DNA of 20,426 bases from a virus. Numbering within the stretch: position 1 is the first letter of the stretch; each line of letters opens with the position of its first letter. The notes beneath the pieces are model-generated. The model was given only the letters and a program-made list of their open reading frames with translations. It was not told where the DNA came from and ran no database searches. Positions 13,023 through 20,426 of this stretch are shown here, one piece after another. The DNA lies in IMG/VR virus record IMGVR_UViG_3300037833_000006, positions 1 to 20,426 of that record, one strand, 5' to 3'. A program made the translations under genes and the position numbers.

Positions 13023-15109
13023 GTGCGGTCGCCCTCCACTCGCTGACGTCCGGCCTCGAGGCGCTGATTCCCCCGAAGCGGCAGCGCCTGTCCGAGGCGG
13101 TGGCCGAGACGCTGATGATCGACCAGCCGGGCGGGTACACCGGCCTATGGTCGTCGGAGCAGACGCCCTACATGGTGGAGCCGATGGACCGCCTGGCGTC
13201 GCGCCGGCACGAGGCGGTTTGCTTCGTCGGCCCTGCGCGCACCGGAAAGACGATGGGCCTGCTGGATGGCTGGATGGCCTACGCCGTGACGTGCGACCCG
13301 GGCGACATGCTGATCGTGCAGATGTCCCAGGAGAAGGCGCGCGAGTTCTCAAAGGTGCGCGTCGACCGGGCGATCCGGCACTCGCCGAAGCTGCGCGAAA
13401 TGATGTCGGCGCGCGGGCACGACGACAACACCCACGACAAGATGTTCCGGCATGGGATGTGGGTCAAGATCGGCTGGCCGTCCTCGTCGCAGTTGTCCTC
13501 CTCGGATTACCGCTACGTCGCCCTGACCGACTACGACCGCATGCCCGAGAACGTCGACGGCGAGGGCGCCGCGTTCGGCCTGGCGCTCAAGCGCACGCAG
13601 ACGTTCCTCTCCCGCGGCATGTGCATGGTCGAGTCCTCCCCGGGCCGGGAGGTCGCCGATGTGAACTGGCGGCCGGCGACGCCCCACGAGGCGCCTCCGT
13701 GCTCCGGTGTCCTGGGCATCTACAACCGCAGCGACCGCCGCCGGTGGTATTGGCAATGCACGGACTGCGCCGAATGGTTCGAGGCGAAGCCTGGACTCGA
13801 GCTTTTCAGCACCCTCCCACCCGAGGACGAGCTGCTGCAGATGGTGCGCAAGGGAAACCTCCCGGCGCTGGCGAAGCATCACGCGCGCATCGCGTGCCCG
13901 CACTGCGCGACGATCATGGAGCCCGGGCAGAAGCACGCCCTGAACGAAGGCGGCCGATGGCTGGCCGACGGCGAGCGGATCATCGGCGGCGAGGTGACGG
14001 GCGAGGCGCAGCGATCGAGCATCGCCGGCTATTGGCTGGGCGGCGTCGCCGCGGCGTACCAATCCTGGGAAAGCCTGATCCTGCGCTACCTGCAGGGCCT
14101 GCGCGAGTTCGACCTGACCGGCAGCGAGGAGACGCTGCAGACGACGGTGAACACCGACCAGGGCATGCCATTCCGCTCCCGCCTCCTGGAGCAAGGCGAC
14201 GGGCAGCGACCGTCCGATCGGGTCGAGAACCTGCAGCGGTTCGTAGTCCCCGACGAGGCGCGGTTCCTCATCGCCTCCGTCGACGTCCAGGGCGGCAAGG
14301 GCAGCCGTTTCGTCTGCCAGGTGCACGCGGTCGGTCCCGGCCTTGAGCAGTGGATCGTCGACCGCTTCAACATCACCGAGTCGCCGCGCGGCACGAAGGA
14401 GGCGCCGGTGCAGATCGACCCGGCCGGCTTCGCGGAGGATTGGGATGCGATCACCGCGCGCCTGGTGAACGGCACCTACCGCACGAGCGGCGACCGGGAG
14501 CTGCGCGTGCTGCTCACGGTGGTCGACACCGGCGGCGAGGTGGGAACGACGGCGAATGCGTACCAATGGCACCGCCGCCTGGCCGCGCAAAAGCTCGCCC
14601 AGCGCGTGCTGCTGGTGAAGGGTGGCTCGCACAAGGCGGCCTCGCCGGTGACGAAGGCGCAGGCGCGCGACGCCCGCGGCGTGACGATCCGCGATGTGCG
14701 CCTGCACCTGATCGACACGGACTTTTTTAAGGACATCGTCGCCGCGAGTCTCAAGCGCACTACGCCCGGGCCGGGCTTCGTGCACTTCCCGGCCTGGCTG
14801 CCGGCGTCATTCTTCGAGGAGCTTGCCGCGGAGACGCGGGGGAGGAATGGGAAATGGCAAAAGATCCGTGCGCGCAACGAGGCGCTCGACCTATGGGTGT
14901 ATGTCCTGGCCGGCATCTGGGCGCTCAACGCGCACCGGATAGATTGGGCCGACCCGCCGCCGTGGGCGAAGCCGCTGGATCAGAACCCAGACGCTATGCA
15001 GGCGCAGGAGCGGCGCGAAATGAAAGAGGCGCCGGCGCCGGAAGCCGTCGCGAAGGTGCGCCCCATTTTTCGGCCGCAGAGGCCACATGGAGGCGGGAGA
15101 GTGTGGTGA
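13019..15109 (+). CDS. Terminase large subunit, lambda GpA family
   Basis: This 696-residue packaging motor cuts concatemeric DNA at the packaging site and pumps it into the prohead. The N-terminal ATPase has Walker A GPARTGKT (71-78) and a Walker B-type segment YVALTDYDRM near 166-175. A zinc-binding insert is suggested by CTDC (247, 250) and CPHC (293, 296). The C-terminal nuclease region begins about ASVDVQGGKGSRF, with acidic residues as expected for the family. Length and motif order match the GpA type. I chose the GTG at 13019, overlapping the preceding stop; longer versions read through the small terminase in another frame. It is coupled on both sides (GTGA overlaps). Confidence 0.95.
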   Translation: MSAVALHSLTSGLEALIPPKRQRLSEAVAETLMIDQPGGYTGLWSSEQTPYMVEPMDRLASRRHEAVCFVGPARTGKTMGLLDGWMAYAVTCDPGDMLIVQMSQEKAREFSKVRVDRAIRHSPKLREMMSARGHDDNTHDKMFRHGMWVKIGWPSSSQLSSSDYRYVALTDYDRMPENVDGEGAAFGLALKRTQTFLSRGMCMVESSPGREVADVNWRPATPHEAPPCSGVLGIYNRSDRRRWYWQCTDCAEWFEAKPGLELFSTLPPEDELLQMVRKGNLPALAKHHARIACPHCATIMEPGQKHALNEGGRWLADGERIIGGEVTGEAQRSSIAGYWLGGVAAAYQSWESLILRYLQGLREFDLTGSEETLQTTVNTDQGMPFRSRLLEQGDGQRPSDRVENLQRFVVPDEARFLIASVDVQGGKGSRFVCQVHAVGPGLEQWIVDRFNITESPRGTKEAPVQIDPAGFAEDWDAITARLVNGTYRTSGDRELRVLLTVVDTGGEVGTTANAYQWHRRLAAQKLAQRVLLVKGGSHKAASPVTKAQARDARGVTIRDVRLHLIDTDFFKDIVAASLKRTTPGPGFVHFPAWLPASFFEELAAETRGRNGKWQKIRARNEALDLWVYVLAGIWALNAHRIDWADPPPWAKPLDQNPDAMQAQERREMKEAPAPEAVAKVRPIFRPQRPHGGGRVW

Positions 15110-15477
15110 CGACCGCCACGCGCGGGCGACAGGTAGGCCATCCGAAAACGCAGCCGGCAGAGGTGATTGTGCCAGCGGCGCCGATGCGCTCACCGGAATC
15201 GGCGGCACCGTTGCAGTCAGGCGACTTCGTGGATGAACTCCTCGCGCTGGTGGTGTCCATGGCGCCGGAGTTCTCGGCTGCCGTGGAGGCGCAGCGCGTG
15301 GCCGAAGCCATCCGCCAGCGGTTCGGCGGCGAGAGGGTCTACATTCCCCACCGGAAGAACGTCAGCGAGCGGGACGCGGCGATCAAGCGTGATTACCTCG
15401 GGGGCATGCGGTTCGCGGACCTGGAGCGCCGCTACGGGCTCAAGACGCGGCAGTTGATCTACATCATCAAGAGCTAG
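15106..15477 (+). CDS. Mor-like transcription activator
   Basis: This 123-residue protein resembles the Mor/C activator family of Mu-like phages. It has a helical dimerisation region (FVDELLALVVSMAPEFSAAVEAQRVAEAIRQRFGG), then VYIPHRKNVSERDAAIKRDYLGGMRFADLERRYGLKTRQLIYII; the last part is a helix-turn-helix. Family members bind inverted repeats upstream of middle or late promoters and recruit RNA polymerase. The GTG at 15106 overlaps the large terminase stop and has GGGAG 6 bases upstream. Its position inside a head operon, just before a hairpin element that recurs 2.1 kb later, suggests that it acts on that element. Its target is inferred, not shown. Confidence 0.75.
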   Translation: MTTATRGRQVGHPKTQPAEVIVPAAPMRSPESAAPLQSGDFVDELLALVVSMAPEFSAAVEAQRVAEAIRQRFGGERVYIPHRKNVSERDAAIKRDYLGGMRFADLERRYGLKTRQLIYIIKS

Positions 15478-15501
15478 GCCACAGCCTCCACCGCCGGTCA
15501 G

Positions 15502-15562
15502 GTGCATTCGTTTGCCTTAACCGCTGCACACCATGCGCCATAGCCTCGGCAGCACTGAAAAA
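15502..15562 (+). promoter_or_regulatory. Repeated hairpin element, copy 1
   Basis: This copy begins GTGCATTCGTTTGCCTTAAC and then CGCTGCAC. The outer arms GTGCA/TGCAC and inner GTT/AAC still pair, but three central positions are mismatched or wobble. GCCAT (15537), TCGG (15546) and CTGAAAAA (15555) follow at the same distances as in copy 2, apart from a 2-base indel before the last. It is wholly non-coding, between the Mor-like gene and the gpW-like gene, whose start lies 18 bases beyond it. It is a candidate operator, activator site or RNA element. Confidence 0.7.
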
Positions 15563-15579
15563 CCGTCCGAGGGCGCCCA

Positions 15580-16134
15580 TTGGCTGCTGACATCCCGACC
15601 GTCGAGCCGGCGCAGATCATCGCTGGCGACACCCTGAAATTCCAGATTGCGCTGGGCGACTACTCGGCGAACGAGGGCTGGACGCTCACCTACACACTGG
15701 TCAACGCGGCGCAGCGAATCACGTTCGCCGCCGCCGCCGACGGCTCGGATCACTTGGTGACGGTGGCTGCAACAACGACGGCAGCCTACGCGGTCGGAAG
15801 CTACGACTGGCGCGCACAGGTCAGCAAGGCCGGCGAGGTGTTCACCGTTCGCACCGGCCGCGTGGAAGTCGTCTCCGCATTCGCCGCCGCCACGGATGGC
15901 CGCTCCCATGTGCGCAAGGTGCTCGATGCCATCGAGGCCCGCCTGGAGAACCGCGCAACGTCAGAGGTTCTGGAGTACGAGATCGCCGGCCGGCGCTTGC
16001 GCTACATCCCCATGGCCGATCTGCTGGCGCTGCGCGACAAGTACCGCGCCGAACTGGCGCGCGAGGACGCCGCGGCTGACGTGGCGCGCGGCCTGCCCGA
16101 TCGCCGGAAAATCTACGTGAGGTTCGGCTCATGA
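15580..16134 (+). CDS. gpW-like head-tail adaptor with Ig-like N-terminus
   Basis: This 184-residue protein lies where lambda has W, between the large terminase and the portal. The C-terminal half (VLDAIEARLENRATSEVLEYEIAGRRLRYIP, then MADLLALRDKYRAELARED and IYVRFGS) fits the gpW pattern of helix, beta hairpin and helix. In this family the protein plugs the portal channel so that tails can attach. The N-terminal half (LKFQIALGDY, WTLTYTLVN, YDWRAQVSKAGEVFTVRTGRVEVV) looks like an immunoglobulin-like beta domain and is extra relative to lambda W. The TTG start has GAGGG 7 bases upstream. The last base pairs overlap the portal ATG (ATGA). Confidence 0.7.
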   Translation: MAADIPTVEPAQIIAGDTLKFQIALGDYSANEGWTLTYTLVNAAQRITFAAAADGSDHLVTVAATTTAAYAVGSYDWRAQVSKAGEVFTVRTGRVEVVSAFAAATDGRSHVRKVLDAIEARLENRATSEVLEYEIAGRRLRYIPMADLLALRDKYRAELAREDAAADVARGLPDRRKIYVRFGS

Positions 16135-17606
16135 ACTGGCTGAAACGCGCCCGCGCGTGGCTTCGTCCCCCGCAGGTGCGCCGCTTCGCCGCCGCCCGCA
16201 TCGACAGGCTCTCCGCGGACTGGCTAGCGACCACGCAGAGCATCAACGAGGAATTGCGCGGCGACCTGGACCGCCTGCGCGCGCGCGGCCGGGAGCTGGT
16301 CAACAACAACGACTACGCGCGGCGCTTCCAGATCATGTGCCGCAACAACATCGTCGGGCCGGCTGGCATCCGCTTGCAGGCGCGAGTGCTCGGCATCCCC
16401 GGCAAGCCGAACCAGCCCGATCGCATCGCCAATGCGATCATCGAGGCAGGGTGGCAGGAGTGGTCCGCCGCGTGTGACGTGACCGGCCAGCTCACGCTGC
16501 GCGACCTGTGCGAAACCATCGTCGGCAACCTGCCCACGGATGGCGAGTTCCTGGTGCGGATGGTGCGCGGCGAGCAGGCGGGAAATCGCTTTAACTTCGC
16601 CCTCCAGTTGATCGACGTGGACCGCATCGACACTACGCTGAATCTCGCTGGCGGTAACGGCCGAAACGCCGTGATCATGGGCGTGGAGGTCAACGAGTAC
16701 CGCCGCCCGGTGGCTGTTCACCTCTTCGCTGGGCACCCCTCGGACGGTGTGCACTCCAGTCGGCAGCGCATGCGCCTGCCCGTCGACGAGGTGCTGCACC
16801 GCTTCAAGGTGGACCGGCCCGAGCAGGTCCGCGGGATCCCGTGGATGGCGCCCGGCATGCTGTCGCTGCACCACCTGGGCAGCTTCAAGCTCGCCGCGCT
16901 GCTGGCCGCCGAACACGGCGCCAACCACTTCGGATTCTTCCAGACGCCCGACGGCACCGCGCCCACGGGCTCGCTCAGCGCCTCCGGCGAAATGATCGCG
17001 ACGAGCGTGCCGGGCACCTATGACACGCTGCCGCCTGGCGTCACCTTCCAGGCATACGACAGCAAGTACCCCGACACCGCCTTCGGCCCGTTCGTCAAGA
17101 CGACTCTGCAGCGCATCGCGTCGGGCTGGGGCATCGCCTATCACACCCTCGCCAACGACCTCGAAGGCGTCAACTTCTCCAGCATCCGCGCCGGCACGCT
17201 CGCGGAGCGCGACAAGTGGTCGGCCGACCAGGCGTGGTTCGTCGCCGCGTTCATGGAGCCCATTTTCCGCGAGTGGCTGCGCATGGCCCTGCTGTCGAAT
17301 GCGCTCGTCATGAACAACGGCACGCCGCTTCCCGCGGCGAAGCTCGAGAAGTTCGCGCGCCACGAGTGGCAGCCGCGCCGCTGGGATTGGGTGGATCCGC
17401 TCAAGGATGCCGAGGCGTCGGTGCTCAAGGTCAAGGCTGGCCTGATGTCGCCGCAGTCCCTGTGCGCGTCGATGGGGCAAGACTTCGAGGACGTGCTCGC
17501 GGACATCCAGTCGGCCAACGAACTCGCCAAGCAGTTCGGCGTGGAGTTGGTCGCCTACGAGAGCACCAAGACGCCGGCGCCTGCCGCCGCTCCTCCCGAG
17601 GAATAG
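16131..17606 (+). CDS. Portal protein, lambda family
   Basis: This 491-residue protein is the lambda-type portal. It has the family's N-terminal features: many basic residues, then LRARGRELVNNNDYARRFQIMCRNNIVGPAGIRLQA, followed by DVTGQLTLRDLCETIVGNLPTDGEFLVRMV and the long central helices around GIPWMAPGMLSLHHLGSFKLAALLAAEHGANHFGFF. Portals form a dodecameric ring at one head vertex through which DNA enters and leaves, and they dock the terminase. Length and segment order match the family. The ATG overlaps the gpW-like stop. It is followed by the second hairpin element 8 bases after its TAG. Confidence 0.95.
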   Translation: MNWLKRARAWLRPPQVRRFAAARIDRLSADWLATTQSINEELRGDLDRLRARGRELVNNNDYARRFQIMCRNNIVGPAGIRLQARVLGIPGKPNQPDRIANAIIEAGWQEWSAACDVTGQLTLRDLCETIVGNLPTDGEFLVRMVRGEQAGNRFNFALQLIDVDRIDTTLNLAGGNGRNAVIMGVEVNEYRRPVAVHLFAGHPSDGVHSSRQRMRLPVDEVLHRFKVDRPEQVRGIPWMAPGMLSLHHLGSFKLAALLAAEHGANHFGFFQTPDGTAPTGSLSASGEMIATSVPGTYDTLPPGVTFQAYDSKYPDTAFGPFVKTTLQRIASGWGIAYHTLANDLEGVNFSSIRAGTLAERDKWSADQAWFVAAFMEPIFREWLRMALLSNALVMNNGTPLPAAKLEKFARHEWQPRRWDWVDPLKDAEASVLKVKAGLMSPQSLCASMGQDFEDVLADIQSANELAKQFGVELVAYESTKTPAPAAAPPEE

Positions 17607-17614
17607 CGCGCCAT

Positions 17615-17677
17615 GTGCATTCGTTTGCCTTAACGAATGCACTGCCTCAGCCATGCAATCGGGGCATGGCTGAAAAA
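17615..17677 (+). promoter_or_regulatory. Repeated hairpin element, copy 2 (perfect stem)
   Basis: GTGCATTCGTT and AACGAATGCAC form a perfect 11-bp stem around the loop TGCCTT (17615-17642). GCCAT (17650), TCGG (17659) and CTGAAAAA (17670) follow as in copy 1. Without gaps, 36 of the first 48 bases agree between copies. The end of the element covers the start of the protease-capsid gene (ATG 17666). There is no T run after the stem, so it is not a classical terminator. A short out-of-frame ATG at 17653 stops at 17673, overlapping the real start. Confidence 0.75.
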
Positions 17678-19468
17678 GCAATCCCCGACGCACTGGCACG
17701 GCACCTCGAAAAGGGCCGCAGCGTGCGCGCCCTCCAGGTATCGCGCGAAGCGATCGACGAGGAAGCGCGCACCGCCACGCTCGCCTTCGCCTCGGAGGAG
17801 CCGTATGAACGGTTCTGGGGCGTCGAGATCCTGTCGATCGAGAAGAAGGCGATGCGGATGCAACGGCTGCAGGCCGGTGCCAATCTGCTTTGTGACCACG
17901 ACACGCGCGACGTCGTCGGGGTCGTCGAATCTGTGGAGGTGGGAGCGGACAAGGTCGCCCGCGCCACCGTGCGCTTCGGACGTAGCGCGCGCGCAGAGGA
18001 GGTGTGGCTGGACGTGAAGGACGGCATCCGCCGCAACGTGTCGGTCGGCTACGCCATTCATGCAGCGCAACTGGTCGAGACGAAGGACGGACTCGAAACG
18101 TACCGCGTCACCGATTGGGAACCGCTGGAAGTCTCCCTCGTTTCCGTGCCCGCCGATGCAACGGTGGGCGTTGGCCGCGCGCTCGAAGCGCCGGCCGCTC
18201 CCGTCACCCCCTCCAAGGAAAAATCCATGACCACCGAAGTGCAAACGCCGGCCGCCGCGCCGGTCATCGAAGTCGTTGCCCAGCGCAACCACGCCAAGGA
18301 AATCTCCGACATCGCCAAGTCGATGCCCGGCGGCGCCGAAATGGCGCTCGACGCCATCCAGCGCGGCATCACCGTCGAGCAGTTCCAGCGCGAGGCCATC
18401 GCCAAGCTGTCCACCCAGCCGCTGCCGACTCCCGACATCGGCATGACGACCCAGGAAACGAAGCGCTACTCGGTCCTGCGCGCCATCGCCGCGCACGCGA
18501 TGGGCAACTGGAAGCACGCCGGCCTGGAGCGCGAGACGCACGAGGCGATCCTGCAGCGCGCTGGCCTGGCCGACGCGCCGAACGGCGGCTTCTACGTGCC
18601 CTACGAAGTGCAGAAGCGCGACATGACGTCCGCCGGCGCCTCGGGCTCGCAGTACCTGGTGGCGACGAACAACCTGGCCGGCTCGTTCATCGACCTGCTG
18701 CGTAACCGCGCGCTCGTCGCGCAGCTCGGCGCCCGCATGCTGACCGGCCTGGTCGGCAACGTGACCGTGCCGAAGCAGACTGCGGCGAGCACGGCCTACT
18801 GGCTGTCCACGGAATCCACCGCCATCACCGAAAGCCAGCCGACCATCGGCCAGCTCTCGCTGACGCCCAAGACCGTCGGCGCCTACACCGAGGTGTCCCG
18901 CCTGATGATGATGCAGTCGGACCCCTCCGCGGACGCCCTGGTGGTGGAGGACCTGTCGAAGGTGCTCGCGCTGGGCGTCGACCTGGCGGCCATCGCGGGC
19001 TCCGGCGCCTCGGGCCAGCCGACGGGCGTGCTGAACACCTCCGGCATCGGCAGCGTGACCGGCACGACGCTGGGTTACGCCGGCATCCTGGAGTTCCAGA
19101 CGGACGTGGCTGCTGCCAACGCGCTCGCCGCGAACTGCGCCTACGTCACGACCCCGGCGGTCGCCGCCCTGCTGGCCGCGCGCCAGCGGTTTACCAGCAC
19201 CGACAGCCCGCTGTGGGTTGGCAACGTGCTGGACGGCCAGGTGTCGGGCTTCAAGGCCGCATCCACGAACCAGATGAACGCCGCAACGATGCTGTTCGGC
19301 GACTGGTCGCAGATCGTGATCGGCGAGTGGGGCACCCTGGAGATCGCCACCACCGACGCCGAAGGCAGCAACTTCAAGGCCGGCATCGTCGGCGTGCGCG
19401 CCTTCAAGACCGTCGACATCGGCGTGCGGATCGCGGCAGCCTTCTCCGCCGCCTCCTCGATCACCTGA
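17666..19468 (+). CDS. Fused HK97-type prohead protease and major capsid protein
   Basis: This 600-residue polyprotein combines two head functions that are usually separate genes. Residues 1-180 are an HK97 (U35) prohead protease: conserved LCDHDTRDVVG holds the catalytic His78, and RNVSVGYAI the serine Ser126. A hinge of Ala/Pro-rich sequence follows, then a scaffold-like helical delta region and the HK97-fold capsid domain (GGFYVPYEVQKRDM, NRALVAQLGARMLTG, TEVSRLMMMQSDPSADALV, AGSGASGQPTGVLN). An internal ATG at residue 188 (18227) with AAGGAA 6 bases upstream could yield capsid protein alone. The start has only GGGG beside it, a poor ribosome site, in the shadow of the hairpin element. Most copies of the capsid may therefore come from the internal start. 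Confidence 0.9.
   Translation: MAEKAIPDALARHLEKGRSVRALQVSREAIDEEARTATLAFASEEPYERFWGVEILSIEKKAMRMQRLQAGANLLCDHDTRDVVGVVESVEVGADKVARATVRFGRSARAEEVWLDVKDGIRRNVSVGYAIHAAQLVETKDGLETYRVTDWEPLEVSLVSVPADATVGVGRALEAPAAPVTPSKEKSMTTEVQTPAAAPVIEVVAQRNHAKEISDIAKSMPGGAEMALDAIQRGITVEQFQREAIAKLSTQPLPTPDIGMTTQETKRYSVLRAIAAHAMGNWKHAGLERETHEAILQRAGLADAPNGGFYVPYEVQKRDMTSAGASGSQYLVATNNLAGSFIDLLRNRALVAQLGARMLTGLVGNVTVPKQTAASTAYWLSTESTAITESQPTIGQLSLTPKTVGAYTEVSRLMMMQSDPSADALVVEDLSKVLALGVDLAAIAGSGASGQPTGVLNTSGIGSVTGTTLGYAGILEFQTDVAAANALAANCAYVTTPAVAALLAARQRFTSTDSPLWVGNVLDGQVSGFKAASTNQMNAATMLFGDWSQIVIGEWGTLEIATTDAEGSNFKAGIVGVRAFKTVDIGVRIAAAFSAASSIT
18215..18229 (+). promoter_or_regulatory. Internal ribosome site and start for capsid alone
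   Basis: AAGGAA (18215-18220) stands 6 bases before ATG 18227, in frame with the polyprotein and precisely at the end of the protease domain. This is a better ribosome site than that of the upstream start. Nested starts of this kind (such as lambda C/Nu3) let a phage make scaffold or capsid in excess over protease. Confidence 0.65.
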
Positions 19469-19476
19469 TCGTGATT

Positions 19477-19497
19477 GCCGGGGCCTCGTGCCCCGGC
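19477..19497 (+). terminator. GC-rich hairpin after the capsid gene
   Basis: GCCGGGGC and GCCCCGGC form a perfect 8-bp stem with loop CTCGT, 8 bases after the capsid stop. There is no T tract, so full termination is unlikely. Such hairpins after capsid genes can protect the 3' end of a very abundant message or attenuate reading into the next gene, whose ATG follows only 12 bases later. Confidence 0.55.
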
Positions 19498-19508
19498 GTC
19501 ATCCGAAC

Positions 19509-19715
19509 ATGAAGATCCAGGCAACCAGGGCATTTCGGCACGCGGGCGAGGTGATCGAGCCTTTGGCCGTGCTGGAGGTGCCCGACGACTTCGCGCGCGC
19601 CCTGATCCATTGGGACAAGGCGCGCGTCTACAGCGAGCCGGAGCAGTCGGAGCCGGAAGCCGCGGCACCTGCCGCGCCCGAAACGCCGCGCCGCGGCCGA
19701 AAGGCATCAGCATGA
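19509..19715 (+). CDS. Small head-region protein
   Basis: This 68-residue protein starts with a beta-rich stretch (MKIQATRAFRHAGEVIEPLAVLEVPDDFARALIHWDKARVY) and ends in an Ala/Pro/Glu and arginine-rich tail. Short proteins of this layout often follow the capsid gene in siphophages and are taken as head-completion or uncharacterised components. The start has no obvious ribosome site and lies just downstream of a hairpin. The stop overlaps the next ATG (ATGA). An in-frame ATG-less extension upstream is possible. Confidence 0.65.
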   Translation: MKIQATRAFRHAGEVIEPLAVLEVPDDFARALIHWDKARVYSEPEQSEPEAAAPAAPETPRRGRKASA

Positions 19716-20089
19716 GCCTGCAATCCTACGCACTCGCGTCCGCTGCTTTCTCGCTGCTGGCCCCCGTGTCGGCCGCTGCGACCGCCAACGCCACCGGCGC
19801 CGGTGTGTCGCTGATCGCAAGCGACTACGAGGGCTCCATCGAGATCACGCAATCGGTGGGCGCCGTCACCGGCAGCATCACGGGGCAGATCGAGGACAGC
19901 GCGGATGGCTCGACCGGTTGGGCGGCACTCACCGACGCCGCCTTTACCGTCGTGTCCGCCGCGAACAACGTGCAGCGCATCCGCATCGGGGCGCAAGCCA
20001 CGCGCGGCTGGATTCGCTACGTCGGCACGATCGTCACCGGCCCGGCCGTGGTGAGCGTCACCGCATCGGGCATCCGCAAGTCGCGCTGA
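19712..20089 (+). CDS. Beta-rich head-region protein
   Basis: This 125-residue protein has a hydrophobic Ala/Ser/Thr-rich composition and repeated beta-strand segments (GSIEITQSVGAVTGSITGQIEDSADGSTGW, VQRIRIGA, RYVGTIVTGPAVVSVTASG), as in decoration or head-completion proteins with a beta-sandwich. The opening SYALASAAFSLLAPVSAAATA could be mistaken for a signal peptide, but the phage context makes that unlikely. The ATG overlaps the preceding stop. Exact family is not recognised; its place between capsid and joining protein supports a virion role. Confidence 0.65.
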   Translation: MSLQSYALASAAFSLLAPVSAAATANATGAGVSLIASDYEGSIEITQSVGAVTGSITGQIEDSADGSTGWAALTDAAFTVVSAANNVQRIRIGAQATRGWIRYVGTIVTGPAVVSVTASGIRKSR

Positions 20090-20091
20090 CC

Positions 20092-20424
20092 ATGTCCCTG
20101 CGCGAACCCCTCGACGCCTTCTTTGCCGACTTCGCCGTGACCGTCACGGTGGGTTCGGCCGAGGTGTCCGCGATCTTCGACCGCGAGCACATCGAGGCAA
20201 TGGGCGGGTTCGGCGGCGGCATCGACGCGAGCGTTCCTGTCGCCCTGGTGCGCAGCGTGGACGTGACCGCCAACGCCATCGGCGTCGGGACCACCGTGCG
20301 GCTGCCGAATCAGGGGGAAACCTGGTTCGGCAATCCTGCCTGGTGGGGCGGGATGAACTTCACCGTGCGAAGCGTGCGCCACGACGGCACGGGGATGTGC
20401 GCCCTGGTGCTGGAGGTTGCCTGA
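20092..20424 (+). CDS. Head-tail joining protein, lambda FII-like
   Basis: This 110-residue protein resembles the lambda FII/Phage_attach family. It has an N-terminal helix (LREPLDAFFADF), then VTVTVGSAEVSAIFDREHIEAMGG with the family's exposed loop, a VALVRSVDVTAN strand, and the C-terminal pair NFTVRSVRHDGTGMCALVLEV. In this family the protein completes the head and forms the joint to the tail. The gene starts 3 bases after the preceding stop. Its own stop overlaps an ATG at 20424, the first codon of the next gene, which runs off the window and would by position be a tail gene. Confidence 0.75.
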   Translation: MSLREPLDAFFADFAVTVTVGSAEVSAIFDREHIEAMGGFGGGIDASVPVALVRSVDVTANAIGVGTTVRLPNQGETWFGNPAWWGGMNFTVRSVRHDGTGMCALVLEVA

Positions 20425-20426
20425 TG

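Noticed and set aside
13349-14785. Long minus-strand ORF of 478 codons inside the large terminase
   Set aside because: It is antisense to a gene with full motif support; long antisense frames are expected in GC-rich DNA with strong codon bias. The same holds for 16224-17699 and 17630-18541.
1-20426. CRISPR arrays, insertion sequences, rRNA genes
   Set aside because: No regularly spaced repeats of CRISPR type, no transposase motifs and no rRNA-like sequence were seen on either strand.

Overview
The window looks like the left part of an integrated temperate siphophage (prophage) in a high-GC bacterium, together with about 2.7 kb of DNA flanking its integrase end. The high GC content, the form of the tRNA used for integration, and the lambda-type terminase, portal and head-tail joining proteins point to a proteobacterium. 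Beta- or gammaproteobacteria are likely, but the sequence alone does not fix the genus. Gene assignments rest on motifs and family resemblance read from the translations; no database search was run.

Left flank (1-2737): two genes on the minus strand, a frameshifted Ser/Thr protein kinase followed 10 bases later by a compact UvrD-like SF1 helicase. They lie just past the 3' end of a tRNA fragment and may be a defence or stress module of the host or of an adjacent island. At 2738-2791 is the 3' part of a tRNA-Ile2 (anticodon CAT) gene on the minus strand, which ends abruptly in the D arm. This is the expected scar of an element that integrated into a tRNA gene, and a rebuilt complete tRNA is predicted at the far prophage end outside the window.

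Early/lysogeny region (2792-7820): a tyrosine integrase, an opposing small gene, two small overlapping unknown genes, then a lower-GC cassette (about 5404-7260) of two overlapping genes. Their products are otherwise unlike each other but share a C-terminal domain of about 50 residues. An AlpA/excisionase-like regulator follows, behind a perfect palindrome, then a possible small ORF and a strong intrinsic terminator. No CI-type repressor is recognisable.

Replication (7901-10958): a replication initiator with a repeat-rich linker, a Toprim primase-helicase whose start overlaps the initiator stop, and a small coupled gene. At 11024-11490 an opposing small gene (ribbon-helix-helix-like N-terminus, DUF1413-like C-terminus) has a clear promoter with two copies of a 17-bp inverted repeat, one filling the -35/-10 spacer exactly.

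Packaging and head (11527-20424): a minor-tail-Z-like protein, small terminase, a tiny membrane protein, lambda GpA-type large terminase, a Mor-like activator, a gpW-like adaptor, lambda-type portal, a fused HK97 protease-major capsid protein with an internal start, two small head proteins and an FII-like head-tail joining protein. Most of these genes are translationally coupled (ATGA/GTGA overlaps). The window ends as the next gene begins (ATG at 20424). Two head-gene boundaries, just before the gpW-like gene and the protease-capsid gene, carry copies of the same roughly 60-bp element built on a hairpin. With the Mor-like gene directly upstream of the first copy, this suggests an undescribed late-gene control circuit.
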